Source of the DNA: Mariniflexile fucanivorans
Lineage (GTDB): Bacteria; Bacteroidota; Bacteroidia; Flavobacteriales; Flavobacteriaceae
DNA length: 64,000 bases
NCBI RefSeq assembly: GCF_004341235.1
Contig: NZ_SLUP01000003.1
Location: 310,001-374,000, forward strand
Direction: 5' to 3'
Of this stretch, positions 37,367-47,018 are shown one piece after another (within the stretch, counting starts at the first letter, position 1; each line of letters begins with the position of its first letter). The notes under the pieces are model-generated. The model made no database searches and had not been told where the DNA came from. It saw only the letters and a program-made list of their open reading frames with translations. The translations under genes and the position numbers were made by a program.

Positions 37367-38821
37367 TTAAATAGCTGTTGAAACTCGTTTTTTAACTAAA
37401 TAATCGTGTAAGGCTAAATGAGAACAATCATGCCCTATACCACTATTTTTGATGCCACCATGCGGTAAATAAATAGAATATTTAACCCCATTTATTTGAA
37501 TTTCTCCAAACTCTAACTCTTCTGTAAATCTTTCAATTCTTTTATGGTTATTCGTGAAGATATAGGATGCTAAACCAAACTCAGTATCATTCGCTAACTC
37601 TAAAACCTCATCATCAGTTTCAAAACTCATAATGCCTGCTACTGGTCCAAAGGTTTCTTTTTTAAACAAATCCATTTCAGGTGTTATTCCAGATACAATT
37701 GTTGGCTCTATCCAAAATCCGTTTTCTGGAAAACCTTCAGGGATTTTTCCACCATATTCCAATTTAGCTCCTTTGCTAACAGCATCTTTAACTAAATCGA
37801 ACATGCGGTCTCTGTCTTTACGACTTACCACTGGCCCCATAAATACATCTGGGTTTTCTTTTGTTCCAAATCCAATCTTCAATTCCGATACTTTTTTTAC
37901 ATAAGCCTTTAAGAACTTATCGTAAATATTTTTATGAACAAAAATTCTGTTGGCTGCTACACATATCTGACCAGAATTACCAAATTTTAAACCAACTGCT
38001 AAGTTTAATGCGGTATCAAAATCGGCATCTTCAAACACAATAAACGGAGCATTTCCGCCTAACTCCATGCCTAATTTTTTAATAGAAGTTGTACTATCAG
38101 CAATTACTTTTTTTCCTGTTGTAGTTGAACCTATCATAGTTAAAACTGCTGGTATTTGACTAGTAGTAAGCGTTGTGGCTACCTCATCACTAGGTCCCGC
38201 TAAAATATTTATAACACCTGCTGGAAAATTAATATCATTTAAAATTTCACCCATCATGTAAGTTGATAAGGGTGAATATCCAGAAGGTTTTATAATAATT
38301 GAACATCCAGAGGCTAATGCGGGACCTAATTTAAATCCTACGTTTAGTAATGGGAAATTCCAAGCCAAATACGCCACTACGACCCCTGCAGGTTTAGAAA
38401 TCATTCTATGTGTGTGCGTATTTTCATAATCCGGAATTTGCTCTTCTCGCATGTTTTTCATAGCACCAGGATACCACTCTAAAGCATTCACAACCGCTTC
38501 AATATCCTCACTAGCACCTGCATAAGTTTTTCCCATTTCATGAACCATCGCTGTTTTTAGTTCGTGCTCTTTGTTTAAAACCGCAGTGCGTAATTTAAGC
38601 ATCCATTCGGTTCGTTCTGCTAAAGATAATTTTGACCAATATTTAAATCCTTTTTGGGCCGCATCTAGGGCCTTTAAAGCATCTGCTTTTCCGGCTTTAG
38701 CTACTTGAGCAATTACCTCACCAGTCGCTGGACAGATTACATCATCTTTTTCTCCACTTACTGAATCAATCAGTTCACCATTGATATATAATTTTTTATA
38801 TCCAAATTTTTCTGTCTTCAT
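37367..38821 (-). CDS. dauA: NAD(P)-dependent aldehyde dehydrogenase, likely 3,6-anhydro-D-galactose dehydrogenase
   Basis: A 484-residue cytoplasmic aldehyde dehydrogenase with all core residues: Asn155 in AWNFP, Lys178 in IIKPSGYSP, Glu253 in MELGGNAPF (general base) and Cys287 in GNSGQICVAANR (nucleophile). It follows the enolase-superfamily gene by 26 bp and precedes the PhoD-like gene. In the carrageenan catabolic route (DauA) this type of enzyme oxidises 3,6-anhydro-D-galactose to 3,6-anhydro-D-galactonate. That assignment is from context, because the cycloisomerase, kinase and aldolase of the same path are all in the window. Other aldehyde substrates such as succinate semialdehyde cannot be excluded on sequence alone. 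Confidence 0.85.
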   Translation of the reverse strand: MKTEKFGYKKLYINGELIDSVSGEKDDVICPATGEVIAQVAKAGKADALKALDAAQKGFKYWSKLSLAERTEWMLKLRTAVLNKEHELKTAMVHEMGKTYAGASEDIEAVVNALEWYPGAMKNMREEQIPDYENTHTHRMISKPAGVVVAYLAWNFPLLNVGFKLGPALASGCSIIIKPSGYSPLSTYMMGEILNDINFPAGVINILAGPSDEVATTLTTSQIPAVLTMIGSTTTGKKVIADSTTSIKKLGMELGGNAPFIVFEDADFDTALNLAVGLKFGNSGQICVAANRIFVHKNIYDKFLKAYVKKVSELKIGFGTKENPDVFMGPVVSRKDRDRMFDLVKDAVSKGAKLEYGGKIPEGFPENGFWIEPTIVSGITPEMDLFKKETFGPVAGIMSFETDDEVLELANDTEFGLASYIFTNNHKRIERFTEELEFGEIQINGVKYSIYLPHGGIKNSGIGHDCSHLALHDYLVKKRVSTAI

Positions 38822-38847
38822 AATTACAATTCTTTTATTATACTTTA

Positions 38848-39996
38848 CTATTTTTTAAATGTTGTTTTACATACTGCATATCTTTCTAATACGTCTTCAT
38901 CGATATCAATTCCAAGACCTGGTCTTTTTGGAACTTCAATCATCCCATCTTTCATCTCTATTTTAGGAAAAGATAAATTATCTCTTAAACCATTTTCGGT
39001 TTGATCAAATTCGATTAAAAATTCTGGTTGGTGCATTCTTCCTGGTATAGACTCAATATTTGAAATAAAATGAAGTGCCACATGAAGCCCTATTGAAGTT
39101 CCCCAAGTATGTGGTATTATATCAATACCGTTTGTACTTGCTAAAGCAGCAATTCTTTTTGCTTCTGTTAAACCTCCAGCTGCGCATATATCTGGTTGAA
39201 TAATATCTACTGATTTACTTTTGATTAATTGTTGAAAACCAAATCGTAAATATTCGCATTCACCACCAGCAATTGGAATGGATGTTTTTTGTCTTAATTC
39301 ATAGTGCTGATCGTAAAACTCTGGAGATAAAGGCTCTTCAAACCAACCAATATCGTATTTTTCAATTTTTCTGGCGAGTTCAGTTGCTTCTCTTAACGTA
39401 TACGCATGATTAGAATCTACCATTAACTGAATATCTGGACCAATTATTTCTCGCATCATTTTTACGTTCTCCACATCGGCTTTAATACCTAAACCAACTT
39501 TCATTTTCATAGCTTTAAAACCTTGCGAGATATAAAGTTTTGCTTCCTTTTCAAAATCTCTCGTAGGATTTTTAGGGTCTGTAAAATACATACCTGTTGC
39601 ATAAGGTCTTATTTTTGTTCTGTGAGCTCCTCCCAACAAAATTGAAATTGGCAATCCAAGTATTTTACCTTTTAAATCCCAGATAGCAATATCAATAGCA
39701 CTAATAGAAGCCATTAACACGCCTCTTCGTGCAAAATCTAAAGTTTTGCGATACATTTTATTCCAGATAACCTCGTTTTGTAACGGGTCTTCACCTATAA
39801 CAATAGGTTCTAGCAATTTAATTCCCGCTTCTACTAATGTTGCTGGCCCATAACCTTCTCCCCATCCATAAGTTCCGTCTGAAGCCGTTACTTTTACCAC
39901 ACAAATGCATCTTTCTGCATACTCCCATTGCGAAAAGAAAAAGCTATTAGATAGCTTATCTTTTAATACAAATGCCTCTATTTTTTCAATTACCAT
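38848..39996 (-). CDS. dauB: Enolase-superfamily enzyme, likely 3,6-anhydro-D-galactonate cycloisomerase
   Basis: A 382-residue mandelate-racemase-type protein. The catalytic Lys pair is K164-M-K166 in KAMKMKVG; the metal ligands are Asp194 in VDSNHAY, Glu220 in WFEEPL and Glu246 in GGECE; His296 in IPHTWG completes the site. It is the first gene of the long minus-strand operon and is preceded by a full operator at 40135-40161. In the anhydrogalactose path (DauB) such an enzyme opens 3,6-anhydro-galactonate to 2-keto-3-deoxy-galactonate. A sugar-acid dehydratase (for example galactonate dehydratase) is the main alternative and would feed the same kinase and aldolase. Confidence 0.83.
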   Translation of the reverse strand: MVIEKIEAFVLKDKLSNSFFFSQWEYAERCICVVKVTASDGTYGWGEGYGPATLVEAGIKLLEPIVIGEDPLQNEVIWNKMYRKTLDFARRGVLMASISAIDIAIWDLKGKILGLPISILLGGAHRTKIRPYATGMYFTDPKNPTRDFEKEAKLYISQGFKAMKMKVGLGIKADVENVKMMREIIGPDIQLMVDSNHAYTLREATELARKIEKYDIGWFEEPLSPEFYDQHYELRQKTSIPIAGGECEYLRFGFQQLIKSKSVDIIQPDICAAGGLTEAKRIAALASTNGIDIIPHTWGTSIGLHVALHFISNIESIPGRMHQPEFLIEFDQTENGLRDNLSFPKIEMKDGMIEVPKRPGLGIDIDEDVLERYAVCKTTFKK

Positions 39997-40134
39997 ATAA
40001 TATGTTTTATTATTAAAGAAAAATATTTTTTAATGTTTGTTAAACAATAAAAACATGAATTTATAAATTGAAATTATCTTACTATTTTCAATGTACTAAA
40101 ATAAACGATATCTATAATTTAACACCGCGTTATA

Positions 40135-40161
40135 TTACCCTTGAAATAATCAATATTACCT
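40135..40161 (-). promoter_or_regulatory. Direct-repeat operator for the catabolic operon
   Basis: Plus-strand TTACCC at 40135-40140 and TTACCT at 40156-40161 start 21 bp apart; in gene orientation this is AGGTAA, 15 bp, GGGTAA. A -7-like TATTTTAG lies at 40096-40103. The start codon of the cycloisomerase is 138 bp away. The site sits just downstream of the SusD terminator region, so the long operon has its own promoter. Confidence 0.72.
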
Positions 40162-40194
40162 AATTGCATAAAATAACATTTCATCGAAATAACT

Positions 40195-40227
40195 AAAAAA
40201 ACCGAGAATTATATTCTCGGTTTTTTT
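40195..40227 (-). terminator. Rho-independent terminator after SusC/D pair 1
   Basis: An 8 bp perfect stem (CCGAGAAT at 40202-40209 with ATTCTCGG at 40213-40220), a 3 nt loop, and A/T runs on both sides, so it can act in both directions. It lies 40 bp past the SusD stop codon. Confidence 0.85.
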
Positions 40228-40266
40228 ATAAATACTCAGCTAAACCAGTAAAAAAATCTAAACTAT

Positions 40267-42003
40267 TTAATAGAAATCGTTTTGTTTTAATGTAGGAGAT
40301 ATCTCAACCTCTGATGCAGGAATTGGTAAATAGTACATCTTTTTATCCCAAGGTCTATTAACAACTGTATATTCTACAAAAGTAACAGGTCCTGCTGTTG
40401 ATTTAGTCCAAGTTAACCCTTTAATATCAAAACCAAGCTTGTCTTCATTCATCCAACGTCGTTCATCAAAGAAACTATGTCCTTCAAAACAAAGCTCAAC
40501 ACGTCTTTCTCTTTTTATAGCTGCCTTTAGAGCTGGTCCGGTAAGCCCAATAATAGTTGGTTGTTTTGCTCTTGTAGATACAATATTAAGATATGTTAAT
40601 GCTAATGCATCTTTGTTTTGTTCAGCCAAAGCTTCAGCATAATTTAAATAGACTTCAGCTATTCGATATAGAATATAAGGACGATTAGGAGAAATTCCGT
40701 TTGTTTTTGCTAATGTTTCATCTTGAAACTTTCTAATATTATAGCCTGTTTTAGATGAATGCTGTACATTCCCTAAACCTTTAGGAGAATCTAAACCGTC
40801 TGGTGTTGTTACACTTGGAGTTTCGGCCAGTGCATAATCAACAGGTCGACCTCTAAACATCGCCCCTTGATAATTAAGGTTTGCATAATACCTCATTTCT
40901 CTATTTGTATTTGGACTTGCTGGAGTTACACCCCCAGTTGCTGTTCCGTCGGCAAAATTAAACTCTAAAGCAAAATTATGGGTAGGCGAACATAAACCCC
41001 ATCCACCATAACCACTAGGTGATTGTGCTAAATCAGGCAAAGAGTTTGCTGCATTAAACCCACCTGTACCAACTTCATACAATCCATCAGCATACGGTCT
41101 TGCAAAAAGTATTTCGCTGTTTGGCGACAAAAACAATTTTTGATACGCTGTTGCATCAGCTACTTGAGGTAATGCATTATCACCAACAATGTCTATAATA
41201 TCTTTTGCTGCTTTCTCAGCATCTGCCCATTTGGTAGCAACTGGATATGAATACAATTCAGTATTCTGAGTTTGCGGCAATGAAGCAGGATCATGTACTT
41301 TACTAGCAGCATATAACAGTGTTCGTGATTTAACAGCCATTGCTGCTAATTTTGTGGCTCTTCCAAATTCTGCTGCTGGACGCGTTGGTGGCAAAATAGG
41401 AGCCACAGCGTCTAATTCAGCTACAATAAACTTAACACAATCTTCATAACTGTTTCTAGTAAAACTAAAATCACCAGTTAGTTGATTTGGTTCTGTAATT
41501 ATTGGTACTCCCCCGAAATATTTAATCAATTTAGCATATAAATTGGCTCTCAAAAACCTTGCTTCAGCAATTAAAAGATCTGCTTTCGCTGGATTTGCTG
41601 CTTTGGCAGGACTTCCTTCAATGTTACTCAAGAATTCATTGCTTGATTGCACATAAGACCAGTAATTTTGCCATTTCACTTCAAAAGCCAACCCAACGTT
41701 TGAGGTTGACCAACCACCAGATCTTAAATTATAAATATCATTTCTGTCCTGAAAATTAAATTTAGCTTCGAATGAAGCTCCTTCAAGGTTAATTCTTTGA
41801 CCCCAAAATTCATTTCTTCTAATTGCCCAACCTTCTGTACTATTGTACATGGTTACTATCAATTTCTCTACTTGATCAATATCCTGGTATATAGCAACAG
41901 GAGTAACCGAATCTTTTGGTTCAACATCTAATATTTCCTCACAACTAAACATTATAAAAAAAGCCGTTAGAAAACCGATTGATATTATTTTTATATTCTT
42001 CAT
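40267..42003 (-). CDS. SusD/RagB-like glycan-binding lipoprotein (pair 1)
   Basis: The frame extends to 42033, but the Met at 42003 starts the usual lipoprotein signal (MKNIKIISIGFLTAF to MFSC), so I choose it; the product is 578 residues with Cys21 lipidated. Typical SusD features are the N-terminal TPR-rich region (AEARFLRANLYAKLIKYFGGVPI), the ALTYLNIVSTRAKQP helix and the C-terminal VELCFEGHSFFDERRW block. It lies 36 bp after the SusC gene counted from the chosen start and forms the outer-membrane lid of the SusC transporter. A terminator follows. Substrate is inferred to be carrageenan oligosaccharide from the locus and the shared operator upstream of SusC. Confidence 0.95.
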   Translation of the reverse strand: MKNIKIISIGFLTAFFIMFSCEEILDVEPKDSVTPVAIYQDIDQVEKLIVTMYNSTEGWAIRRNEFWGQRINLEGASFEAKFNFQDRNDIYNLRSGGWSTSNVGLAFEVKWQNYWSYVQSSNEFLSNIEGSPAKAANPAKADLLIAEARFLRANLYAKLIKYFGGVPIITEPNQLTGDFSFTRNSYEDCVKFIVAELDAVAPILPPTRPAAEFGRATKLAAMAVKSRTLLYAASKVHDPASLPQTQNTELYSYPVATKWADAEKAAKDIIDIVGDNALPQVADATAYQKLFLSPNSEILFARPYADGLYEVGTGGFNAANSLPDLAQSPSGYGGWGLCSPTHNFALEFNFADGTATGGVTPASPNTNREMRYYANLNYQGAMFRGRPVDYALAETPSVTTPDGLDSPKGLGNVQHSSKTGYNIRKFQDETLAKTNGISPNRPYILYRIAEVYLNYAEALAEQNKDALALTYLNIVSTRAKQPTIIGLTGPALKAAIKRERRVELCFEGHSFFDERRWMNEDKLGFDIKGLTWTKSTAGPVTFVEYTVVNRPWDKKMYYLPIPASEVEISPTLKQNDFY

Positions 42004-42039
42004 TTTTTTTCTTATTAAATTATACTTTTTCATAACCCA

Positions 42040-45000
42040 TTAGAAATTTATGTTTAGACCTACCGTAACACTCTTTAAAGATGGATACGTACTGTTTCTA
42101 AAGTTATTGTAACCCGTTGCTTCTGGATCTAGACCCAAATCATATATATCAGAAAACATTGTTAGAAGATTAAACCCTCGTACAAAAATTTTCATATCGG
42201 CAAATTTTGTTATGTCTTTTTTAAGCGTGTAGCCTAATTCAATTTCTTTCAGTCTTAAAAAAGAGGCATCCTTTAAGTAAAAATCAGCACCTTCAAAACC
42301 ACTATTAACTTGATTAGGACCCGTACTTTGCAAAGCACTATAAGAATCTCCTTGTCCAAAAGCACGTGGATATGATGCATCACGGTTATTTGGTGTCCAT
42401 CTATCATTAAATACAAAATCTGGTTTTGCTCCTGATTGATCAAAGAAAACTAACACTTCTGCTTCTGCCTGTCCTTGTAACAGAAAATTAAAATTCCAAT
42501 TACTAAAGGTTAAACCTCCATAAATACCATATTGAATTTCTGGGATGGCAGAAGAATTTACTCGTATTCTATCTTCAGCGTCAATTTTATTATCACCATT
42601 TGTATCAAGGTAAATAGGTTCTCCTTCTACCGTACCAGGTTTTTTAACAGCAGTAGCATCCACCTGAGCCTGGTCTCTAAAAATCCCCGCTGTAGGATAA
42701 ACAATATACGAATCAATAGATCTTCCTTCTCTCTTTCTATAATCAGGTACATTGGCAGATTCACCTAAATTCACTACTTCGTTTTTCGTTTTAGTAAAAT
42801 TAAAACCAACATTATAGCCAACTTTTCCTATTTCGTCTTTCCAAGCCAATTCTAGTTCCCAACCAGAATTGTTAACCTCTCCTAAATTTTCATCTGGTAG
42901 GTTCGGCAATGTTAAACCTGTAATATCTGGAATTGAACTGTCTTGAACCAAGATATCTGTTCTTTTTTGATAGAAATAATTAAAATCTCCAGATAATCTG
43001 CTATCAAAAAACGAATAACTCAACCCTAAATTCTTTATATCAGCTGTTTCCCAAGTAATATCTCCATTGGGCACGTTGGCTCTTCCAAAACCACCTACTT
43101 GTACTCCAGGCGTTCCAAATACATAGCCATTTGGTTGATACCACCCATTACCTTGGTTATTTGAAGGATATCCAAAGTCATATCTATTTAAATATTGAAA
43201 TTGATCTACTCTATCATTACCCATTATAGACCAAGACGCTCTAATCTTTAAGGAATTGACCCAATTAACATTTTCCATAAAAGATTCTTTATCAATTGCC
43301 CATGATACAGCTACACCTGGAAATGTTCCAAATTTATAGCCTGGAGCAAACCTACTTGAACCATCACGACGTAATGTTAAATCAATAAAATATTTTTTCT
43401 GAAAGTCATATGACATAGATCCGAAATAACTTACAAATGCAAAGATTTGTGAAGTACCTCCGTTGGTTTGAAGCGTGCTACTACCAAGATCTAGCTCCGT
43501 AATTGTATCAAAGGTAAAGCCAGTTCTTTGCGCAAAAAATGAACGGTTCTTTGTTTCAGATTGTTCATACCCTACAAAAGCACTTAAACTATGGTCATCT
43601 CCAATCAATGTTGAATAATGAAGCGTTGAGTTTAATAATGATGTATTGCTTCTATTGAACGTTTCATTTAATACTCTATTTGAACTAACTTGAAACCCTT
43701 GAGATGGTACATATTCACCATTAACAAGTTGGTAATACGTCCAAGGTTTATCCCAATCCTTTTGCTCATAACTAGTTTGACCTAAACTGGCAAAGCCTCT
43801 TAAACTTAAACCTTCAACAAATTTATCCATTTTCCATTCATAAGAAATTCTAGAGTTCAGGTTGTTAGTTATTCTATTTACAAAACCAGACGCGTTACTC
43901 GTCATGATTACAGGATTCTGTCCGTTTTCACCTCCAAAACCTGGTAAGCCATTAGGATAAACCCCAATATCAGTAGGTCGGTTTGTATAAATATGTTTGT
44001 AAATGTTTGCTCTATCAACACCAGGCTCATTGGATTCTCCTACTCTACCAGATACATCCACTCCCAATTTAAAATCTTCAAAAAGTTTAATATCTATATT
44101 TGAACGCAGTTGATATTGGTCAAAATTTAAATCACCTGATTTATAAATACCCTGTTGCTTAAGAGCATCACCACTAACAAAATAATTCACATTTTCATTA
44201 CCTCCTAAAATAGATAAGGAATGTCTTGTTTCTGGTGAAGATTTAGCAAATGTTAAATCTGCCCAATTCGTATTAGGAAAATTAAGTGGGTCGCTGCCAT
44301 CCGCATATTGTGTTATATCAGCTTGTGAAAACGGTAACGCAACATTTTTTCTTGCCGCTATTTCATTTTCATAAATCGCAAACTGTTCCGAGTTCATTTG
44401 ATCTGGAAAAGCAGAGAACTTAGAAACCGTATAAGACGTGGAAAAATTAAATTTTGGTTTACCAGACTTACCTCTTTTTGTGGTTATCAAAATCACTCCA
44501 TTTGCAGCTCTAGTCCCGTAAATAGCAGCAGCACCATCTTTCAAAACAGATAAAGATTCAATATCTTGTGGTGCCAATTGTGAAAATGAACCATTAGGAA
44601 CTCCATCAATTAATATTAAAGGTGAATTGTTATTTAAAGTAGATTTACCTCTGATTAAAAGTGTTAAATCATTAGAATCCGTAGAACCAGGATATCCTCC
44701 TCTATCTACAACAATTAAACCAGAAACTTTACCTGATAAAGACTTGGCAACATCCTTATTACCTGTATTTTGGATCTCCTCAGCATTTATGGTACTAATA
44801 GAACCAGTGATATCCCCTCGTTTTCTGGTGGTATATCCAACAACCACTACTTCATCGAGTTTTGCTGTATCCTGATCTAAAACTACATTAATACTTTTGT
44901 TATTACCTATAACTACTTCTTTGGTGCTATAACCAATGTACGAAAACACCAATATAGCTTGATTATTATCAACTGTTATACTATAGGCTCCATCAAAGTC

Positions 45001-45249
45001 GGTTTGTGTTCCATTAGTAGTGCCTTTTACTACAATATTTACTCCTGGTAAAGGTCCACCAGCATCTGAAACTGTTCCTGAAATTGTGATTTTTTGTGTC
45101 GATTCTATTTCTTTTTTTTCTGTTTTAGAAAAGGTATTTGCTTGCATTTGAAAAAGTGAACATACAATTAAACAAATTGTAAGTCTCAACTTTAAATCAA
45201 ACTTTAATGAATAAAGGGTGTTTCCCTCTAAATTAAGGTGATTTTTCAT
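42040..45249 (-). CDS. SusC-like TonB-dependent transporter (pair 1)
   Basis: A 1069-residue outer-membrane protein. A signal region ends near residue 38, a CarboxypepD_reg-like domain spans about 52-125 (ISGTVSDAGGPLPGVNIVVKGT), and the plug begins at LDEVVVVGYTTRKRGDITGS (about 131-150), followed by the YGTRAANGVILITTKRGK block and a 22-strand barrel ending in VTVGLNINF. Length is normal for SusC. It imports oligosaccharides in a pedal-bin arrangement with the following SusD. The operator at 45483-45509 and a perfect -7 element TAATTTTG lie upstream, with a 5' leader of more than 150 bp. Family call is secure; substrate by context. Confidence 0.95.
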   Translation of the reverse strand: MKNHLNLEGNTLYSLKFDLKLRLTICLIVCSLFQMQANTFSKTEKKEIESTQKITISGTVSDAGGPLPGVNIVVKGTTNGTQTDFDGAYSITVDNNQAILVFSYIGYSTKEVVIGNNKSINVVLDQDTAKLDEVVVVGYTTRKRGDITGSISTINAEEIQNTGNKDVAKSLSGKVSGLIVVDRGGYPGSTDSNDLTLLIRGKSTLNNNSPLILIDGVPNGSFSQLAPQDIESLSVLKDGAAAIYGTRAANGVILITTKRGKSGKPKFNFSTSYTVSKFSAFPDQMNSEQFAIYENEIAARKNVALPFSQADITQYADGSDPLNFPNTNWADLTFAKSSPETRHSLSILGGNENVNYFVSGDALKQQGIYKSGDLNFDQYQLRSNIDIKLFEDFKLGVDVSGRVGESNEPGVDRANIYKHIYTNRPTDIGVYPNGLPGFGGENGQNPVIMTSNASGFVNRITNNLNSRISYEWKMDKFVEGLSLRGFASLGQTSYEQKDWDKPWTYYQLVNGEYVPSQGFQVSSNRVLNETFNRSNTSLLNSTLHYSTLIGDDHSLSAFVGYEQSETKNRSFFAQRTGFTFDTITELDLGSSTLQTNGGTSQIFAFVSYFGSMSYDFQKKYFIDLTLRRDGSSRFAPGYKFGTFPGVAVSWAIDKESFMENVNWVNSLKIRASWSIMGNDRVDQFQYLNRYDFGYPSNNQGNGWYQPNGYVFGTPGVQVGGFGRANVPNGDITWETADIKNLGLSYSFFDSRLSGDFNYFYQKRTDILVQDSSIPDITGLTLPNLPDENLGEVNNSGWELELAWKDEIGKVGYNVGFNFTKTKNEVVNLGESANVPDYRKREGRSIDSYIVYPTAGIFRDQAQVDATAVKKPGTVEGEPIYLDTNGDNKIDAEDRIRVNSSAIPEIQYGIYGGLTFSNWNFNFLLQGQAEAEVLVFFDQSGAKPDFVFNDRWTPNNRDASYPRAFGQGDSYSALQSTGPNQVNSGFEGADFYLKDASFLRLKEIELGYTLKKDITKFADMKIFVRGFNLLTMFSDIYDLGLDPEATGYNNFRNSTYPSLKSVTVGLNINF

Positions 45250-45482
45250 ATTTTTGTTTTGAGTTTAATGGTTTAATAAAGTTTGAATCATTTTATCTAA
45301 TCGGTGAATGTTCTAGCATTTGCCGATTTTTTTTATAAAATGAATTTTGTTTAGTTGATTTTACGTTTGATTTTATATCATATTTTATTTGTTTTATTAA
45401 GTATAGCTTCTTAAAATTTTAAGATACTGGAAGTAGTTTGGTTCAAAATTAATTCAAAAATTCGCTAAAAACCTATCTGAAA

Positions 45483-45509
45483 TTACCCAACATCATAAAG
45501 AAATTACCT
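45483..45509 (-). promoter_or_regulatory. Direct-repeat operator for SusC/D pair 1
   Basis: Plus-strand TTACCC at 45483-45488 and TTACCT at 45504-45509 start 21 bp apart. A consensus Bacteroidota -7 box, TAATTTTG, lies at 45444-45451 on the minus strand, 31 bp from the proximal hexamer. This is the best-formed promoter/operator set in the window. Confidence 0.78.
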
Positions 45510-45555
45510 TATTTTTGGTTTTATGATAAATAATATGTGATTCTATTTTAAAAAA

Positions 45556-45588
45556 AAATCTTCAAGAGATTACCCTTGAAGATTTTTT
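45556..45588 (-). terminator. Rho-independent terminator of the aldolase-kinase-GH16 unit
   Basis: AAATCTTCAAG (45556-45566) pairs with CTTGAAGATTT (45575-45585) around an 8 nt loop, flanked by A and T runs on either side. It lies 27 bp past the stop of the small secreted protein gene at 45615. Confidence 0.82.
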
Positions 45589-45614
45589 AAAGTATAAAAT
45601 ATACAACTCTACTT

Positions 45615-45965
45615 TTATTTTACATTTTTCAATTCATCTCGCATTCTAACTAAAAATGGTTGAATATTATTTGAACCCGTAATTTCTTTTAACTTAATAT
45701 TAAAATTTTGGTTATGTTCATTAAGTTGAGTCTTTTGCTCTTCTTCAGTTATTTCTCCTTCTTTACCATTTTTTATGATAACCATGTAGTCGTTAAAATA
45801 ATCTGTACGCAACACTAAAAGTTCTTTTTTTTGTTTATTGTCTAATTTAAATTCTTTTGTCGCAGCTTCAACAAAATAATCTATCTTCTTTTGTTGCCAT
45901 TTGTCTTGTCCAAATGTTGTGCTAACTGCCATTGTTAATATTAATACTAAAATAATTTGTTTCAT
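45615..45965 (-). CDS. Small secreted helical protein, last gene of its operon
   Basis: A 116-residue protein with a signal peptide (MKQIILVLILTMAVSTTFGQ). The mature part is charged and almost all helical, with EFKLDNKQKKELLVLRTDYF and EEEQKTQLNEHNQNF segments. The pattern resembles small periplasmic Spy/CpxP-like or DUF-type helical proteins of Bacteroidota, but no diagnostic motif is present. It starts 24 bp after the GH16 gene and is followed by a strong terminator, so it is co-expressed with GH16, the kinase and the aldolase. A chaperone or enzyme-accessory role is speculation. Confidence 0.65.
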   Translation of the reverse strand: MKQIILVLILTMAVSTTFGQDKWQQKKIDYFVEAATKEFKLDNKQKKELLVLRTDYFNDYMVIIKNGKEGEITEEEQKTQLNEHNQNFNIKLKEITGSNNIQPFLVRMRDELKNVK

Positions 45966-45989
45966 AATAATTGTTTTATTTAGTTAAAG

Positions 45990-46994
45990 TTATTTTATTT
46001 TTTTTTGCCAAACACGTACATATTCAATTTCAAAATCGACTACGCCGTCATCTTTTTTTCCTTCTGGACTATTTAATTCTAAATCTTCTTTACTATCTGG
46101 AACGCCATGCCAAGGAAACGTTTCCTGATCTAACCACAAATGAATAGGCCCCGTCATTACCCATCCATTAGGTAATTCATGTTCTTTAGCATAAGCATCC
46201 ACTTGTTCTTTAGTTACTTGAGTAAATAATTTACCATCTACATACTGCTTCAAACCGTTTTCATCCCATTCTATGCCATACACATGAAAATCATCGGCTA
46301 CTCTAAAGCCATAATCTAAATGTTCGGTATAAACAGATTTACCTTTGCCTTCTTTACTCCAATCGTGAATAGACCACCAAAGTTCTCTATCCATCCATTC
46401 TTTTCCTTTTTGACGGTGATCACCAAATTGTTCAAAAATATCTAACTCAGTTTGACTACCTGTTGCCCAAAACGCACTAGTAATTTCGGCATCAGCAGCT
46501 TTACTTTTTATTTCCATATAGCCGTACTTGAATTCTCTACGACCAATAAAACATGCTGTGGTAAGATTTTCGAATTTTTCAATTTTATTATCCTTTCCCC
46601 AGGCTTGTTTATTATCATCTGCAAATGGAAAATTGGGTTCCCAACGGGTTTCAAGAATTAACTTTCCACCTTCTAATCTGTAATTTCTTCCAGAAAATTG
46701 CGATGGTGCACGTCCTTTCCAAACGTTTTTATTTGGGTAATCTGGATCTTTATAAACTGGTTTCCCATTTTCAAATTTTCCAACGATATACCATTTGTCT
46801 TCATCTATGGTAGCTGCTTCAAATTCATCGCTCACCACTTCATTTAGAGCCCAATTACCTGAATTACTTGGATCTGAAAACGGATAAACTACTGAAGGAT
46901 TTACTTCTGATTTCACAGAAACTGATTGACTTTTACAATTTAGAGTCAAAAAGCAAATAACCATCATCATTAATAATGCAGATATATTTTTCAT
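45990..46994 (-). CDS. GH16 galactanase, lipoprotein
   Basis: A 334-residue single-domain GH16 lipoprotein (lipobox LTLNC, Cys20). The catalytic motif is E183-L-D-I-F-E188 in QTELDIFEQFGD, and the domain closes with FEIEYVRVWQKK. The WKGRAPSQFSGRN block and the EGGKLILETRWEPNFPF strand are shared with the GH16 at 30470-31963 and differ from the kappa-carrageenase. This places both on the porphyranase/furcellaranase/beta-carrageenase side of GH16, with the subfamily unresolved. It lies 24 bp after the kinase gene. A lipid anchor suggests surface or periplasmic action on oligosaccharides. I infer a role on hybrid or desulfated carrageenan. Confidence 0.8.
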   Translation of the reverse strand: MKNISALLMMMVICFLTLNCKSQSVSVKSEVNPSVVYPFSDPSNSGNWALNEVVSDEFEAATIDEDKWYIVGKFENGKPVYKDPDYPNKNVWKGRAPSQFSGRNYRLEGGKLILETRWEPNFPFADDNKQAWGKDNKIEKFENLTTACFIGRREFKYGYMEIKSKAADAEITSAFWATGSQTELDIFEQFGDHRQKGKEWMDRELWWSIHDWSKEGKGKSVYTEHLDYGFRVADDFHVYGIEWDENGLKQYVDGKLFTQVTKEQVDAYAKEHELPNGWVMTGPIHLWLDQETFPWHGVPDSKEDLELNSPEGKKDDGVVDFEIEYVRVWQKKIK

Positions 46995-47018
46995 ATAAAT
47001 TATTTAAAAATAATCGAA

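Larger units (their letters stand above)
45250..45614. other. Intergenic region with SusC promoter/operator and upstream terminator
   Basis: The 365 bp contain no gene. They hold the operator at 45483-45509, the -7 element at 45444-45451 (TAATTTTG on the minus strand) and the terminator of the kinase/aldolase unit at 45556-45588. The remaining ~190 bp next to SusC would be transcribed leader; no clear folded element is seen in it. Confidence 0.7.
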